From NCBI GenBank assembly GCA_050084515.1, contig CM114271.1, forward strand, positions 3,906,001 through 3,970,000: a stretch of 64,000 bases of DNA, in the 5' to 3' direction. Both the position numbers and the translations under genes were made by a program. Positions 1-11,880 of the stretch are shown in pieces. Source of the stretch: Blasia pusilla (lineage: Eukaryota; Marchantiophyta; Marchantiopsida; Blasiales). Each line of letters starts with the position of its first letter. Position 1 is the first letter of the stretch. The notes below the pieces were generated by a model. It saw only the letters and a list, made by a program, of their open reading frames with translations. It did not search any database and had not been told where the DNA came from.

Positions 1-727
1 GCACCGCACGCTTGGCCTTGCTGTAGGCGAATCCCGGAAGATCCACAGGTAAGCTCATCAGCCCGACGTTGAAGAGATTGTAGTCATTCATGAATTGCTC
101 GCGCGCAGCGTCTTCCATATAAGGCCCCACGAACGCTGCCTGGGATGTCTCCAGGTTTAAATCACGCAACAGCAGTCTCATTTTTAAAGGCCCATCCTTG
201 GCCAGCTCGATCCAATTCGCTATATGCTTCCTGATTAGCTTCTCCTGAATGGCTACATACACCCCCAAAGCTTTGTAAGTGAAATTGGGGGCAAGCCGCC
301 TGCGCAAGTCCCGGTGGTAATCCCCGAACAGGAAGATGAGATTATCCTCACCGAACAGTTTCTTCCCGAACGGGTGGCCGATCAGCTGGAACACTTCCGG
401 TTTCACATTCGCGAAAATTTTCTGCGACAGCTCCGTATCTCTAACGAAAACAATGAACCTACCGAACAACACATTCCAAGACAAGCCGACCTTAGACGCA
501 GCCTTGGCCTGGTCGTTCCAGAACTTCGCTGGGTCTCGCACCATGCCAATCGCATCTCCCAAGAATGGCACTACCAACCACGGTCCGGGCAAGTGCTTCC
601 CCTTAAAAACGTAGGACAGTTGCTCGAACACTAACCACAACGCCACCACTACTCCCACGATCAGCTGCCATTCCATCCACGACTGGAATCCCCACCGTGC
701 AGTCCTGGTTTCTGTCGTCAATTCCAT
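1..727 (-). CDS. CYP710A: CYP710A-type cytochrome P450 (sterol C-22 desaturase), 5' part, cut by window edge
   Basis: About 242 N-terminal codons are present, reading from ATG at 727 leftwards with no stop; the haem-binding C-terminal half lies outside the window. The translation starts MELTTETRTARW, followed by a hydrophobic anchor (IVGVVVALWLVF) and a proline hinge (KHLPGPWLVVPFLG). It then carries blocks I recognise from plant CYP710A: FIVFVRDTELSQKIF, GHPFGKKLFGEDN and DLRRRLAPNFTYKAL. CYP710A enzymes are ER-anchored P450s that introduce the C-22 double bond, for example sitosterol to stigmasterol. A second in-frame ATG lies at 676; I chose 727 because the frame is open from there and both ATGs precede the anchor. 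No intron is seen, matching the usually intronless plant gene. The assignment rests on recalled family similarity; substrate is inferred. Confidence 0.88.
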   Translation of the reverse strand, partial: MELTTETRTARWGFQSWMEWQLIVGVVVALWLVFEQLSYVFKGKHLPGPWLVVPFLGDAIGMVRDPAKFWNDQAKAASKVGLSWNVLFGRFIVFVRDTELSQKIFANVKPEVFQLIGHPFGKKLFGEDNLIFLFGDYHRDLRRRLAPNFTYKALGVYVAIQEKLIRKHIANWIELAKDGPLKMRLLLRDLNLETSQAAFVGPYMEDAAREQFMNDYNLFNVGLMSLPVDLPGFAYSKAKRAV

Positions 728-1470
728 TCCTCCCTGTCCGCGACTCTCTCGACTTGATCGGCCTCGGGGGAACAAGAGCGATGATACGCCGAGAGATGTA
801 TATATCACTATAGCCGGAAAAGCCCTCCCCGTGGAAACGCTCGCAGCTGGTTGGGCAGACTAGAGTATGCGCGGAGACAGACCACGGAGACGCAGTGGCA
901 ATGACACCTCTATTTATGCCTGCCCCGACGCTGACGGACCTGCCTGCTGCTTCTTGTGCTGCATCGGCCACTCCAGACTCCAGACGCCACAGCGGCCCCG
1001 CCAGCGACCCACCCTGCGCTTCTAATGAGGGCAGCTTCTGGGACAGCTGCATTCTCACACTGTTATCGCGCCTGTGCGCTTCGCGATTTGTCAGACTGAC
1101 GGAACTTCACGGAAGTCCTTACATGGGCCGTATGTCCGTTGTGGCTAGGACCCGTCACTAGCCAAAATGCCCTACGCACACAAAGAGTACGGCTTCCAAA
1201 GATAGACGGATTTCCCGAGGACACGTGCTGCGAAGCGAAGAGTGTTGCTTTACGATCCAACATACTTTCGCATTTCTTACCCGAACACGTGAAGTAATCG
1301 TACTAAACGCACGGCCAAGATGCATTCGGCTAGTCCACCCGTGAGATACGGGTAAAGGGTAAAGGGCAAAGGACTCGAGGCGCATTCAGAAATCATTCTT
1401 GAAAGTAGGAGGCTAAAAAATGATGCCTATTTTTTATTTGAACTGTTAACTTTTTGTATTATCATATGTT
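728..1470. other. CYP710A upstream flank
   Basis: Moderately GC-rich sequence upstream of the P450 start, grading into AT-rich DNA after about 1390. It should hold the P450 promoter and 5' UTR, but I see no clear TATA box. The short reading frames on both strands here have no recognisable product. Confidence 0.4.
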
Positions 1471-1472
1471 AC

Positions 1473-1719
1473 TTTGAGAAAGAAATTCTGAGACTTTTTA
1501 TTGTTATATTTTTAGGCTAATGGGATTTTGAAGAGGATTAGAAAGCTCTCTTGTTGTTTTTTTCTGTGATTTCATGTTAGGGGGAATGTACTATTTCAGG
1601 TTTTGACTCTTTGAGTCCCCCTCTTTTGTACTCCGATGGGTTTTCCATCACTCGTTTTTATCGAAGTGCATCTTTTCGTTTTGAGAAAGAAATTCTGAGA
1701 CTTTTTATTGTTATATTTT
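1473..1719 (+). repeat. Two direct copies of a 41-bp sequence, 206 bp apart
   Basis: The sequence starting TTTGAGAAAGAAATTCTGAG occurs at 1473-1513 and again at 1679-1719. Looser similarity continues after each copy (GGATTAGAAA, then a T-rich run and TTCATGT). This looks like a local duplication inside AT-rich DNA. Confidence 0.7.
1597..1672 (+). repeat. Short sequence shared with 17362-17416
   Basis: Both places read CAGGTTTTGACTCTTT, then a CTCTTTTGTACT-like stretch, CCGATGGGTTTT, and end TATCGAAGTGCATC. The 17.4 kb copy is shorter by internal deletions. The two lie about 15.8 kb apart in the same orientation. Origin unknown; probably fragments of one dispersed repeat. Confidence 0.6.
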
Positions 1720-4700
1720 TTACAATGTTTAGAAGGATTAGAAATTATTTTTTTCTGTATTTCATGTGTACTATTTCAACGCATTAGGTGCTAACTAAAA
1801 CAAGAATTTCGGAGGAGATGTAAGAATGAATCTTTTCTTTTATGAGACAAAAGAAAGGGATAAATTTTAAACAAGCCTTTCATGAGGAAGTTTTTTTCAA
1901 AGTGTAAAGTTTTTCAATTTGTGAGGGGGAAGGAAGGGATAAATTTTGAACCAGAAAGGGCTTTGAACGGGATTTTTTTTTAAATGGCTTAATTTGCAAT
2001 CAAAGAGGGAGATACAAAGTTGGAGAAGGTTTCTTACTTGATATGGTGGAACAAATACTAGTAGGCCCTCATCCCATAAATAGTCCATCGTCATCCTAAG
2101 CCTCTCATGAAGAATTTAACCTTTCGGGTAAGGGGGAAGGGGAGGGAGTGAGGGAGAAGAGGTGAATCTTGTGGATATCTCAATATGATAAAATTTGTTT
2201 TCATTTTTTTATGAGTGGTCATACAACTTTTCTAGTATGTACTACTAAAAAATCCATACCTTCCAAGGAATATTAAATTCATTACACTAAATAGAATTAT
2301 GAAAGTCCAAGTAAACTCAACTACTTCAATTCTTATGAAAGCAGTATAAATTTTAAACAAGAATTTTTAGATGAATCTTCAAAACATCAAGTTATAAGGA
2401 GATCATATGTTTTCTTATCAATCATTTGTCCATTTCTTATCTTAAGGAAGTTAGTTCCTTGTGTTCTCCATCAAATCTATTTTTTTAATTCTATGCATCT
2501 CGTCTTAGGTTTACTTAAGTTCATATTATGAGGTGGGATTCTAATAAGTGAAAATAAATTTATATTTTATAATTAAATAATTTATCTCACAAAAACATGG
2601 AGGGGTTTATGGAATAATAGAAGGAATCCTCTTTGTAAAGTAGAAGATTTCAAGTCCAAATCATTCCAATGATTTCATAATCTCACAATGCCAACAAAAA
2701 CCTATCTTAGACCCTAAATTCAGTTGTGATCTTTCCAAGATAGGATGTGAACTTCATATACTTGGATAATTATTATCTAGTTGTCTTGCTTCAAGAAAGA
2801 GGACTATCAAACCACAAAGAAGATCTAATGTAAAATTTTAAACATAACAATGATTTAACCAACCCACCCAAAAAATAAAGACAGTCTTGAAAATTTCAAA
2901 TCCAAAACAATCTCTTATTCTTAGCATCCACGAATACTCTCACCTTCCATAATTTCCTCCCATCTTTTCTTGCTTTCAAGGCTCCCACTTTCCATAAAAT
3001 ATTTTTTATTCAAAAGTAGCTCATACTCATGAGAAAGCCTTTACATGTCTTACTTTAGGTTACTTTTTAAGTTTTATTCAAAAAATAGAGAAAGAAATTT
3101 CTTCTTTACTATTCACCTTTTGCTCCCAAAATTTTTTTGAGTCCCCCTTTCTTATACCTTTTAAGTTATGATCTCAAAATTTTGCTTCCAAAAAACCAAG
3201 ACAAATGATTTCTATTTTTTAACTCCATTAATGCTAATTTCACTTATTGGCTATTTTTCTTAAAGAAAATTGTGATAGTTGTTAAAATTCTTTTCGAAGC
3301 TAGTTAGTCAAAAACATATTCTCTAAGCTAGTCGTCAAACTTCCTCTCCAATCGCACCTATCAAAGTTAAGACTTCTTCTTTGTATGATGAATTATCATT
3401 CTTGGTAATGGTAGTTTTATCCCACCTATAAATTTTTTTTCTTGAGTTTCATGCTTACTCTTATATTCCTAGTTTTGGAGTAAACCATTCAAATCCAGTT
3501 CAATAGTGGTGCTAATTTGTTGGTGCTTTCTTTATCTTGGGAGGTGCTCCTTTCATTCTCTACTAAGTTTAGAGTTTGACGATAAGGATTTTAAAAAGTC
3601 TTGGAGGACATATGTATCTTACATAGGAAACTCCAAAGCATATTAGAAATGAGAATACATGGAATGTTACCAAAAAAAGATATAAAAAAATTGGCCATTA
3701 AATGCATAATATATATAGTTCCTAAGTATGGATGGTGTTTAGATCAAATCAGCTACAATGTTACAAGAGTAAAATAGATGATGACCAACCTCTTGGAAAT
3801 ACCATAACTTTTTGGCTCAATAAAAAAATGAGTTACTACTTTTGATCTTACAATTTCTTCTTCCCTTTCTTCACATTAAATGTTATTGTAAACACTTTAA
3901 AATTTCCTCTACCTAAGATTACACGAATCCATAAACACAAATTTGGTGGGATCTCTAGTAGAAGTTGCTACCAGAGCAAATGGATGAGCATCTCCTTAAA
4001 TAGTCTCAACTCGATCAATAGAGAGTTAAATATCCTCTCCAAGTTTACTCTAGATAGAAACCTCTAATGTTTATAATAGCCCATAGGAAATTCCTTGACA
4101 ACTAAGGAAGCTAGTGGAATCATATTTTAAAGATGAGCATGTGGAATCATCCATCAAATTAGAGCCAATAGAATCACACATCATTTAAAAAATATTTAAA
4201 AAGAAGTTGGATTTTTATGACTCTCGGAAGAGAAAAAATATATGAGAAGGTTATTAAAGTTAGTATAAAGCTAGAGAACATTTCGTCACACCTCTCAAAT
4301 CTTCGATGAGATTTCGTTCTCAATGCAATTTCTAGAAGGGATACATGTCAAATAATCCCTTCTCTATTTCAAAATAGCCACCCACTTTCAATTAGTAGTA
4401 AAGATGTATATGTTGAGTCTCATATTTGAGAGTGGTTTCTAGCTTTATGTGTATATGGATTATGACAAAAATTCCTCATAATTCATGGTCATACTATGTA
4501 TCAAAAAGTTCTTTTTAAAAATATTTTTAAAGATATGAACTTACATAAAGAAAAATGGAATTTAAATAATATCCCCTTTTCTCATAATTAAACGTGATTC
4601 TCTACAAAAAAAAGAAGGAACTATTCCTTCTTTGGGCAATACTTCTTAAAAAAAAATTTCTCCTCATTAAAAAGTTTGCAAGTACTCTCTTCTTTCCGTC

Positions 4701-5264
4701 CCGTATATAGGAAAAAAATTAAAAGAGAATGGACATTGATACTAGATTTCCTTAACATAATATTGTCCTATATATAGATATTCCATCGAAGGCATGAAAA
4801 ATGATAAATAACTTATTTTTGCGTAAAAATTGGACAAAACATTTTATGGTGAGAAAGTGATAAAACATGCTAATGGAAATTGGAAAAATCGATATAAAAA
4901 TTCCTTGATCGATTAAAAAAAGGTTCTATATCTTCTAAGGTGTGTTACATTATAAATTATATTGAATTTTTTCCTTTGATCATACCATGCACTTTTAAAA
5001 TGCAAAAATATCCAAAAGTGCACGTTATGTCATTTACATGGGAGTAGACAATATCTTCTTGGCTTAATCAAATAGGTCAATCATTGATCATCATTGGTCA
5101 AGAATTACATATTGAGGATCCTTCAAGTAACTTATTATTTATTGTGAGTCATGTATTTTAATTCAACATAGTTGACTTTTCGTTATGAAATTGCTTCTTA
5201 GTCCACTATAGGATTAGGTATTTAGAGGTGACTTGTGTATATAAGTCATTAGGAACATGAAGCG
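1720..5264. other. AT-rich intergenic DNA, no gene recognised
   Basis: Long AT-rich sequence dense in stops on both strands. The only frame with a vague resemblance is minus 1897-2094 (short motif DEGLLVFVP), which might be an integrase N-terminal remnant but is too weak to call. No RNA gene seen. Confidence 0.5.
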
Positions 5265-5440
5265 GGTATACCTCAAGAGAGACGTATTAGGATCTCGTTT
5301 TCTCTTTTATTGAACCTCCTTCTATAAAATAGCAAAGTTCTAGTCTTCTCTTACCTTGTGAGTAACCACGAGTCTTTCACTATGAGAATGTGTTTGGTTT
5401 GACATAGAAGAGATCTTGGTAATATGAGAGTGTTGATACA
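5265..5440 (+). repeat. Dispersed repeat copy 1, diverged
   Basis: This stretch aligns by eye with 7110-7290: GGGTATACC, AAGAGAGA, then CCTTGTGAG..AACC, then TGAGAATGTGTTTGGTTTGACA-like sequence and an AGAAGAGAT tract. It is the most diverged of the copies at 5.3, 7.1, 14.6 and 53.1 kb. I suspect LTR fragments but see no ends. Confidence 0.55.
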
Positions 5441-7019
5441 CTTAAAATTTATTGGAGAACTTTTGGTATATGATTATTTTTATGTTTAATTTGCATGAGT
5501 AAGTCTCATTTCTAGGTTCTTCAACTTGTTGGATAGGAATAAGAATTTATATATGCAGAACATACACTTTTTTCATACTTTTAGCCAATTTGGACCTTTA
5601 ATAAATGAAAAAATTCTAGTCCATGTTTTATTTCTCCTTTTTAGTTGATCATTCTATTTTATAGTTATGAATTATATTTCTTTTTATATTTTCTATTTGA
5701 ATATTATTTATCAAAAATTAAGAAATTAAATTATTTTATTAATGAATGAGAAATTAAATTTAAAATAAAAAAATATTTATCCCATAGTTGTGAAAGATTT
5801 TGAAAGACTTAATTTTAATTTAGGATTTCTAAACACTTTTTGTTGTATGAAAGTTCTCGTTATTAATAATAGTACTTTGTGTTCCTGCTAAGGATTAGGT
5901 GCATGGTAGCATATAAACGGACATAAACGGACAAGTCTAGACTTTGGACATGGATTGCAAGAGGCAGGATCCACACTTATAGTTCATGATGAAAGGCAAG
6001 GCAAGGGCGAGTGAAGTACTAAGGGGGGAGGGAGTGAACGTGGAGGAAGGAAGAAACGGGAGAGTATGGAACATGAAGGCAAGTGGGGGGAATGAGAAAG
6101 GGAAGGTAGGGCTTATGTTCGTCCGACGGTCAAACAAGTATGTGCAGGCACGGGTACCGCTCGAGCCCGCCCCTGAGCCTGTCGCGTAGATCCAAGCTGG
6201 CCAAGCCCAAACCAGCCCGCGCGGGCTCGTGCTACAAGACAATCGAGAAGAAGAGAAGAGGATTTAAACTTCCCTTTCTATTGATGCGATTATTGTTTCA
6301 TTTCTTAAGGAGGTTAGCTTTCTTTTCTATGAAAATTTCTAGAGACACTCAATTTGTAAGTTATCTTTTTGCCTTTCAATTTTTGTTTTTTCTCTTTTGG
6401 TCTTTATTTCAAAATTCACTTGTGGAACTTATATTATGTTTAAGGGTTCAGTTTCATCTTGACCCATCCAGTACATCGAAATAATGTTGGGATTTTTTTT
6501 ATTGCCCCACCCTTTTTCCATTTGATGAAAATAATGATACTTTTGCCCTTTTCTAAATCTGTGGACTAAAGAAAAAAAAAAAAAAACCAGAGGGGTAAGT
6601 GGTGAAAGAGATGTGCTAGATATCTCTCTTAGTCAAGTTTTTAACTCTCGAATTCCATATTCAATTTATTTAGGGAGAAAGAAATTTAAGCCATTGTATA
6701 TAGCAAGATAAAGCATTCTCAAATGACAACTTACTCTTCAAATTCCTTTTGAATTTTGTTTCAGTGGAGATAGGGTTGGTTTACTCCACCATAATTCAAC
6801 CAATCAAGCATAGAATTTTACGAGATAAGATTGAAGCAGTCAAGCATGTAAATTTGTGAGATGGGAAGCTCATGATGTGGTTACATACTTGAAGATCCCT
6901 ATGGGGAGATAATAGACGCTCCCATCCTAAGAGAGCAATTTTCCAATTCTTTTCAGCTCATTTGGAGCTATATATTCCGGATAATTTCCGATTATAAGTA
7001 GAGATAACTTTCCACTTGG

Positions 7020-7300
7020 GAAGTGGCACTTGACCCCCTATATGAGGTTAAGAGCCAAGGAGGTGAGGTGTGAGCATAGGTTACCATGGAGAGAGCTTAG
7101 GAGAGGGAAGAGGGTATACCCAAGGAGAGAGAGCTTTGGAGCTCAATCTCTATTTGTTAAACCTATTGGCATGAGTCGGCTGAGCTATGGTCCTCCTTGC
7201 CTTGTGAGGAACCCAAGCCTCTCATTAGGAGAGTGAGTTTGGTTTGACAGAAGAGAGATATAGTGATTTACAAAGAGAGAATGAGAGATTAGGAGCGCTA
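7020..7300 (+). repeat. Dispersed repeat copy 2
   Basis: It contains GAGCCAAGGAGGTGAG, AGAGGGTATACCCAAGGAGA, GAGCTATGGTCCTCCTTGCC, AACCCAAGCCTCTCATTAGG and a GTTTGGTTTGACA tail followed by a GA-rich tract. The same blocks appear in reverse complement at 14540-14780 and 53054-53391, where the GA-rich tract is replaced by long (CT)n runs. It probably belongs to an LTR-type element. Confidence 0.65.
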
Positions 7301-8950
7301 TAATGCGGGAGATTATTGTTTTCTTTCTGTATTTGCACGTTGGAGATTGTGTTCTCCATTGAGCGGCTCATCGGAGTGCTCTTGGGAGCAAGACCTGCTC
7401 GTTTCTATGCTTTGTTATGTAAATTTGTATACAAGAGAATCACGCGTGGAAGCGTTGCCCAATTTTTGATAGGATTTTAGTATGGGGACAGGGTTCTCCA
7501 TGTTAGTACTCTCAAGAGCACCTTGTAGCTTGCTAGAGGTAGTCTGCACAGTTTCTCAGTTGTTTGTGGGAGAAATCAATATGGAAGCACTACCAAATGT
7601 TTCGTAGGGTAGGAGGCCGCAAGCTGCACGATATTTTTTGTTAGTTTTTTATGGAAGGTTAAATGAAGAAATTGATTTGACGACGTCATAGTTGGAAAGT
7701 ATTGCACATTTTTAAAGAAATAGTGGGCAATTCAGACATGTGAGCATGGATTTGTGCCCTTTTTCAAGGGCTATCATACCCAACTTGTGAAGGAATGAGT
7801 AGTTTCAAAAATTTTGGTAAAATTCTTAGTTAAGAGGTAGAAAAAAGTAAACAATTATTTTATCTTAGTGCATAGGACAAGGGGAAAAAGTGATTTAAGG
7901 GTGAAGTCAAATAGAAACTTTATGTAGTGGGGGTTGACTCAAGATTTATGGGGCTTAGTGAGTATAAGACAAATGTAAGATAATTTTAGTAAGTTGATCC
8001 TTGGTTTAAGGGGTTGGTGGAGTGGGAAAAAAAAAAGAAATGACTTTTGAATAAGGTTAAAATGGAGCCATGTTTATTCACATGTGAGATATTATAATTA
8101 TCATTGGTGTTCTTGGACCATCTACCATTCAACCATTGTCGTCTATTTGACAACCGTCAACTATCGCTCGTTGCTATTCGAGTGTCGTTGACAAATGGGG
8201 TCAATGATTAGGCTATGCATAATGATGGGTAGCCGCTCACAAGGCCGCTTGACAATGATCGAGTACCGTGTCGTGATGCCCATAGTCGCAACGCGCTACC
8301 AATTGTTAAGTCGTGCCGCTCGTGCCCGCATCACACCGTCTCGATCACGGACCCACACCATCATTGAAGAGCACATTGTGTATTGCTGATAGAGGAGGGG
8401 ATGCTTCTGCGTGTTGCATTCCATCATCGAGTGCCGTGATGTTTGTAGTTGTACCGTGCCGCCAGTGCCCCACCGTACAGATGTATCCGCACAACACATC
8501 GAGGAGATTTGAGCATGACTTGTTGATTGGAGGAGTTATGTTCACACTTGAGTTGGGGTTGAGATTTGCAGTTGCTGAGGAGTGATAGAGACATTCTTCA
8601 GGTTATCCATTTTGGTATTTTTTCCTATACGTATGAGGGATTTCCAGATATGGTGTAGTTATTTGGGATATTGGGTTTGTACGGATGTTGAGAGGATCAT
8701 TAATGTATGTGATTAGGGGACAAAGATGTGTGTTGGCTGTCTAAAGTTGAAAGTATATATAGTCTATCGATGAGATGATAGGATAATTGTCAATTTTTTG
8801 CACCACGCCACTTGTTGCCTCACATTACACATCCTCAGTGCGAGGGAATGTAGATTGAGTGCCACATCCTTAGACTAAGTGATGGAAGGATTACTCATGA
8901 GAGTGAAATTGATCATGTGAGAGGGTTACGAGGGTCATCATGACATCCTT
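7301..8950. other. AT-rich to mixed intergenic DNA, possible retroelement leader at 8100-8590
   Basis: No gene is recognised. The 8100-8590 part is more GC-rich than its surroundings and lies just upstream of the gag relic at 8960. It may be the leader or LTR of that relic, but I could not align it with the 37 kb element. Confidence 0.3.
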
Positions 8951-8959
8951 TCGAGACTT

Positions 8960-9375
8960 TGAAAGGGGAGGTGGTGTGTCTGAGAGTAGCTCTAGAAGAT
9001 TTACGCGTAGTGGCGCGAGGTTTTGAGGGTCTCCATGTGAGGGATTGCCTCGATCTCCTTCAGTGCCATCCTTATACAAGGGAGAGGGCGTAGTAGAGTT
9101 TGTTAGTACATCATCGCATATATTGAATAGTCATACCACCTAAGCGTACGAGATGGACGACCAAGATAGATGACCACGTAGCCTTTTGGGGGATGTGAGT
9201 CCAAATAGTTATACGGCTTCATTGCAGAGTTAAGGAGTTGGAGTGACTCATAGAGGGTCAAGAACTCCAAAGAGTTTAACCCTTTCATAGCATGGAATGA
9301 GATGTTCCAGTACATAGAGTTTTCCCAATAGTACGGACCCGAGATTGAGGCCTGGAGACTCTCAATCTAGAATGA
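8960..9375 (+). pseudogene. gag relic related to the methyltransferase-bearing element
   Basis: Two blocks, each read straight from the sequence, match the gag of the 37-46 kb element. The first (about 8970-9075) reads SESSSRRFTRSGARF, stop, then CEGLPRSPSV; the large element has ASSSSGVTRSGVRYRG..EELPRHPSV. The second (9274-9372) reads EFNPFIAWNEMFQYIEF..YGPEIEAWR against RFNPFMAWKGLFQHLEG..YSVEIDAWR. Intervening sequence is shortened and frames are broken. One stop is TGA where the large element has CGA. This is an old copy of a related but distinct lineage. I see no methyltransferase downstream of it, because Helitron sequence begins at about 9470. Confidence 0.7.
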
Positions 9376-9469
9376 TTCCATGGATGTATTCCTTTTTGGA
9401 GGAACAAGAATCACTCTTTGATACAAAGGGATTCCATCATTCTATGAACAAGGAACATTGGAGAAGCGA

Positions 9470-11010
9470 TTTTGAATGAAGGATAAGGTGTTATTTGCAA
9501 TGCTTTACATAATGAGCTTGATAGAATTGGCTTCAATATTCTCAAACCATTCTCTCCAAGGATATTTTTCATCGATGATCCAGATGGAACCAAAAACACA
9601 TGGCAGAAAGAAATTTTTATATAATATTCTTCTTGCAAGTGTATGAAGCGTAAGATGTATTGCTTTGGCAATGGTATCATCTGGAATAGCTTCTCAATTG
9701 TTAGACGGAGGACGTCAAACACATTCAAGCTTCAAGATTTTGGTCAACATTCATGAGAGTACTTCTTGCAAGTAAGCATTTTCTTATTCAAAATCCCAAT
9801 TTCTAAAATATTCATTTATATTTTTCATCCCTCTTAGTATAAGAAATTATAATTTACTTCCCTGTGTGATTTATAATTTATCAATCAATAGTGATGCAGC
9901 GTGCTTAGTCCGTGTTGCAATGCTTATTATATGGGATGAAGTACCTTTAACTCATCATCACGCGTTTGAGGCAATAAATCAATCTTTCCAAGATATTATA
10001 ACTGTGATCTCTTCGTATCTAAGGAAAATATCATTTGATGGAAAACTCAGGATATTTGGTGGTGACTTAGTTTTCATCAAGTGTCGCCTTTTATTTGTCA
10101 TGGAGATTGCATGGTTGCACGAAAGCGGACATGTCCTTCCATGGGACTAATATGCCCAACCGATCCCCTATCGGGGTTTTTTCAGCACCCAAGTGGCCCA
10201 TGTGGACTCATGATGCGAGAACAGCTACGGGCTCACATTAAGTGAGGCGGGCAGGAATTGGTCCGCACATAACCCGCATTCACCCGCGGAGAGTGGGCCT
10301 ATAGCGGGCTTAGAACGGGTCGGTGCGGGTTATAAAATGAGCGACTGGTCCTTAGACTGGGTGCGGGCTGGCTGAGCCCGAGTGTACGTTGCAGGTGGGG
10401 CGGGCTCAGGCTGCAAGTACCTACGTCCGCACATACATGGATATGTCTACAGACATGGTCTTTGTCCATGCGTAACCTTGGCAGATCGTCCACAAATTAT
10501 CCAAACCACTATAAAGAGATCATCCCTATGGTCAAATATTAAGATGATAAAGTTGACAAAATACATGTGAGTTCAAAGGTTTGAAGGTCATATGCGTGCT
10601 CAACAAGAAGCTTTTGCTAATTGGTTTTGGAGGTGGGAGAGAGTCGTCTACTTTTGTATCCTCATTTGGGAGAAAATTTTATACCAGTATGACATGAAAT
10701 GGTTTCTAGTAATAATAAGATATCTGATCTTATTGATCTATAGAAAATTTTCTTCTCCATTACATGACATCAACTTCTTGAGAGATATAACTATTTTGAC
10801 ACTAACAAATAGAGATGTCGATGTAATGTTTGTGATGCAATTTCTCGGAGGGATAATAGTTTATTGTAGTTTGCTATGACTATTAATAAGACTCAAGAAC
10901 AAACGTTTCAAAACGTAGGAATTTCTTTGCTTGCTCACATGGTCAACTATATGTAACCTTATCGAGAGTGGATTGGAAAAATTCTATCCATATTATAATT
11001 GGAAATGACG
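9470..11010 (+). pseudogene. Helitron helicase (PIF1-like, RepHel C-terminal half), decayed
   Basis: Several PIF1/Helitron helicase blocks occur in order on the plus strand with stops and frame changes. They are: a degraded Walker A region near 9565 (FFIDDPDGTKNT, where intact copies have GPGGTGKT); VSSGIASQLLDGGRQTHSSFK near 9680; LIIWDEVPLTHHHAFEAI near 9930 (Walker B); a FGGD motif near 10060; SPLHDINFLRD..ILTLTNRDVDV near 10755-10830; and MTINKTQEQTF near 10880, followed by remnants of the final motif. A GC-rich insert or unrelated segment lies at 10150-10500. Helitrons move by rolling-circle replication and this is the helicase part. No HUH replication-initiator domain was recognised upstream. 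Confidence 0.8.
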
Positions 11011-11279
11011 CACATTCAAATAAAAAAATACACAAAATCTAATCTAAAAATAAAAACAAAAAGCAATAAAAATTACATATTTAATTTAAAAAACTGGACT
11101 TACATTCCATCCAACCATACATGCACGACAGCTTACCAGTTATCATTCAATACAGCCACGCCCTCTAAAAATATATCTGGCTGTTTTAATATTCCTAAAA
11201 TATTTCGGAGCCATAAATAACCACCAAATACCAATGATCGAACACCCTAATATTTCGCCACCGGGAAACCAATGAACTC

Positions 11280-11880
11280 GGGAATAATATTCCCGTAAGA
11301 ATGCACTCGCGACATAAATGTCGAAACAAGCGCCCGGCGGCCCCGCCTGGCCGGCCTCGTGTCACTCGACAGCTCATTTTCCACAAATGCGGAAAAGAAA
11401 AGAAAAGACCGCTTTCTCCAAAAGAGTCGTTCCCGCCAAAACCTCCGGAGTGCTGTAGCACCAAAACCGCCTCTGTCTACTACACAGAAGACGCGAACCG
11501 AAAAGAGTGCGACTGCGCGACGCGAAGAGCAGAGCCTTTGGAGATTCTCCGTCCGGGTAGGGACGTGGGGTTGTGCGTGCGTCACAAGCAGCAGTCCTCG
11601 AATGGACGGCGCATGTGCCGGTCGCGCTTATCGGCCGTTCCAGTCACGACGTACGTGGGTCGTTTCGTTTCGGTCAGTACCAGTATAGTAGGCCCTTCCT
11701 TACTTCCTTCATTTAGTAATAAGTAAGTATAAGAAGAAGTGCACGTCGACTTGTTAAGCGCTAGTAAGTAATCTCCCCAGGCTCCGGATGACCGTGACGT
11801 CACGACCACGCAACGCGACCCACCGGGCCGTCACGCTCCTGGTGGCACGGTGGCCTTTCGTAGCGTGACGAGTTGACAAC
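11280..11880. other. GC-rich island without recognisable gene
   Basis: About 600 bp of GC-rich, CpG-rich sequence sits between AT-rich blocks. Overlapping reading frames exist on both strands (up to 141 codons) but their translations are arginine/serine/proline-rich and match no family I know. It could be a promoter or 5' exon of an unrecognised gene, or a retained GC-rich repeat. Confidence 0.35.

Noticed and set aside
1897-2094. Possible integrase N-terminal remnant on the minus strand
   Set aside because: Only a short DEGLLVF-like match, with no zinc-binding His/Cys or neighbouring pol motif.
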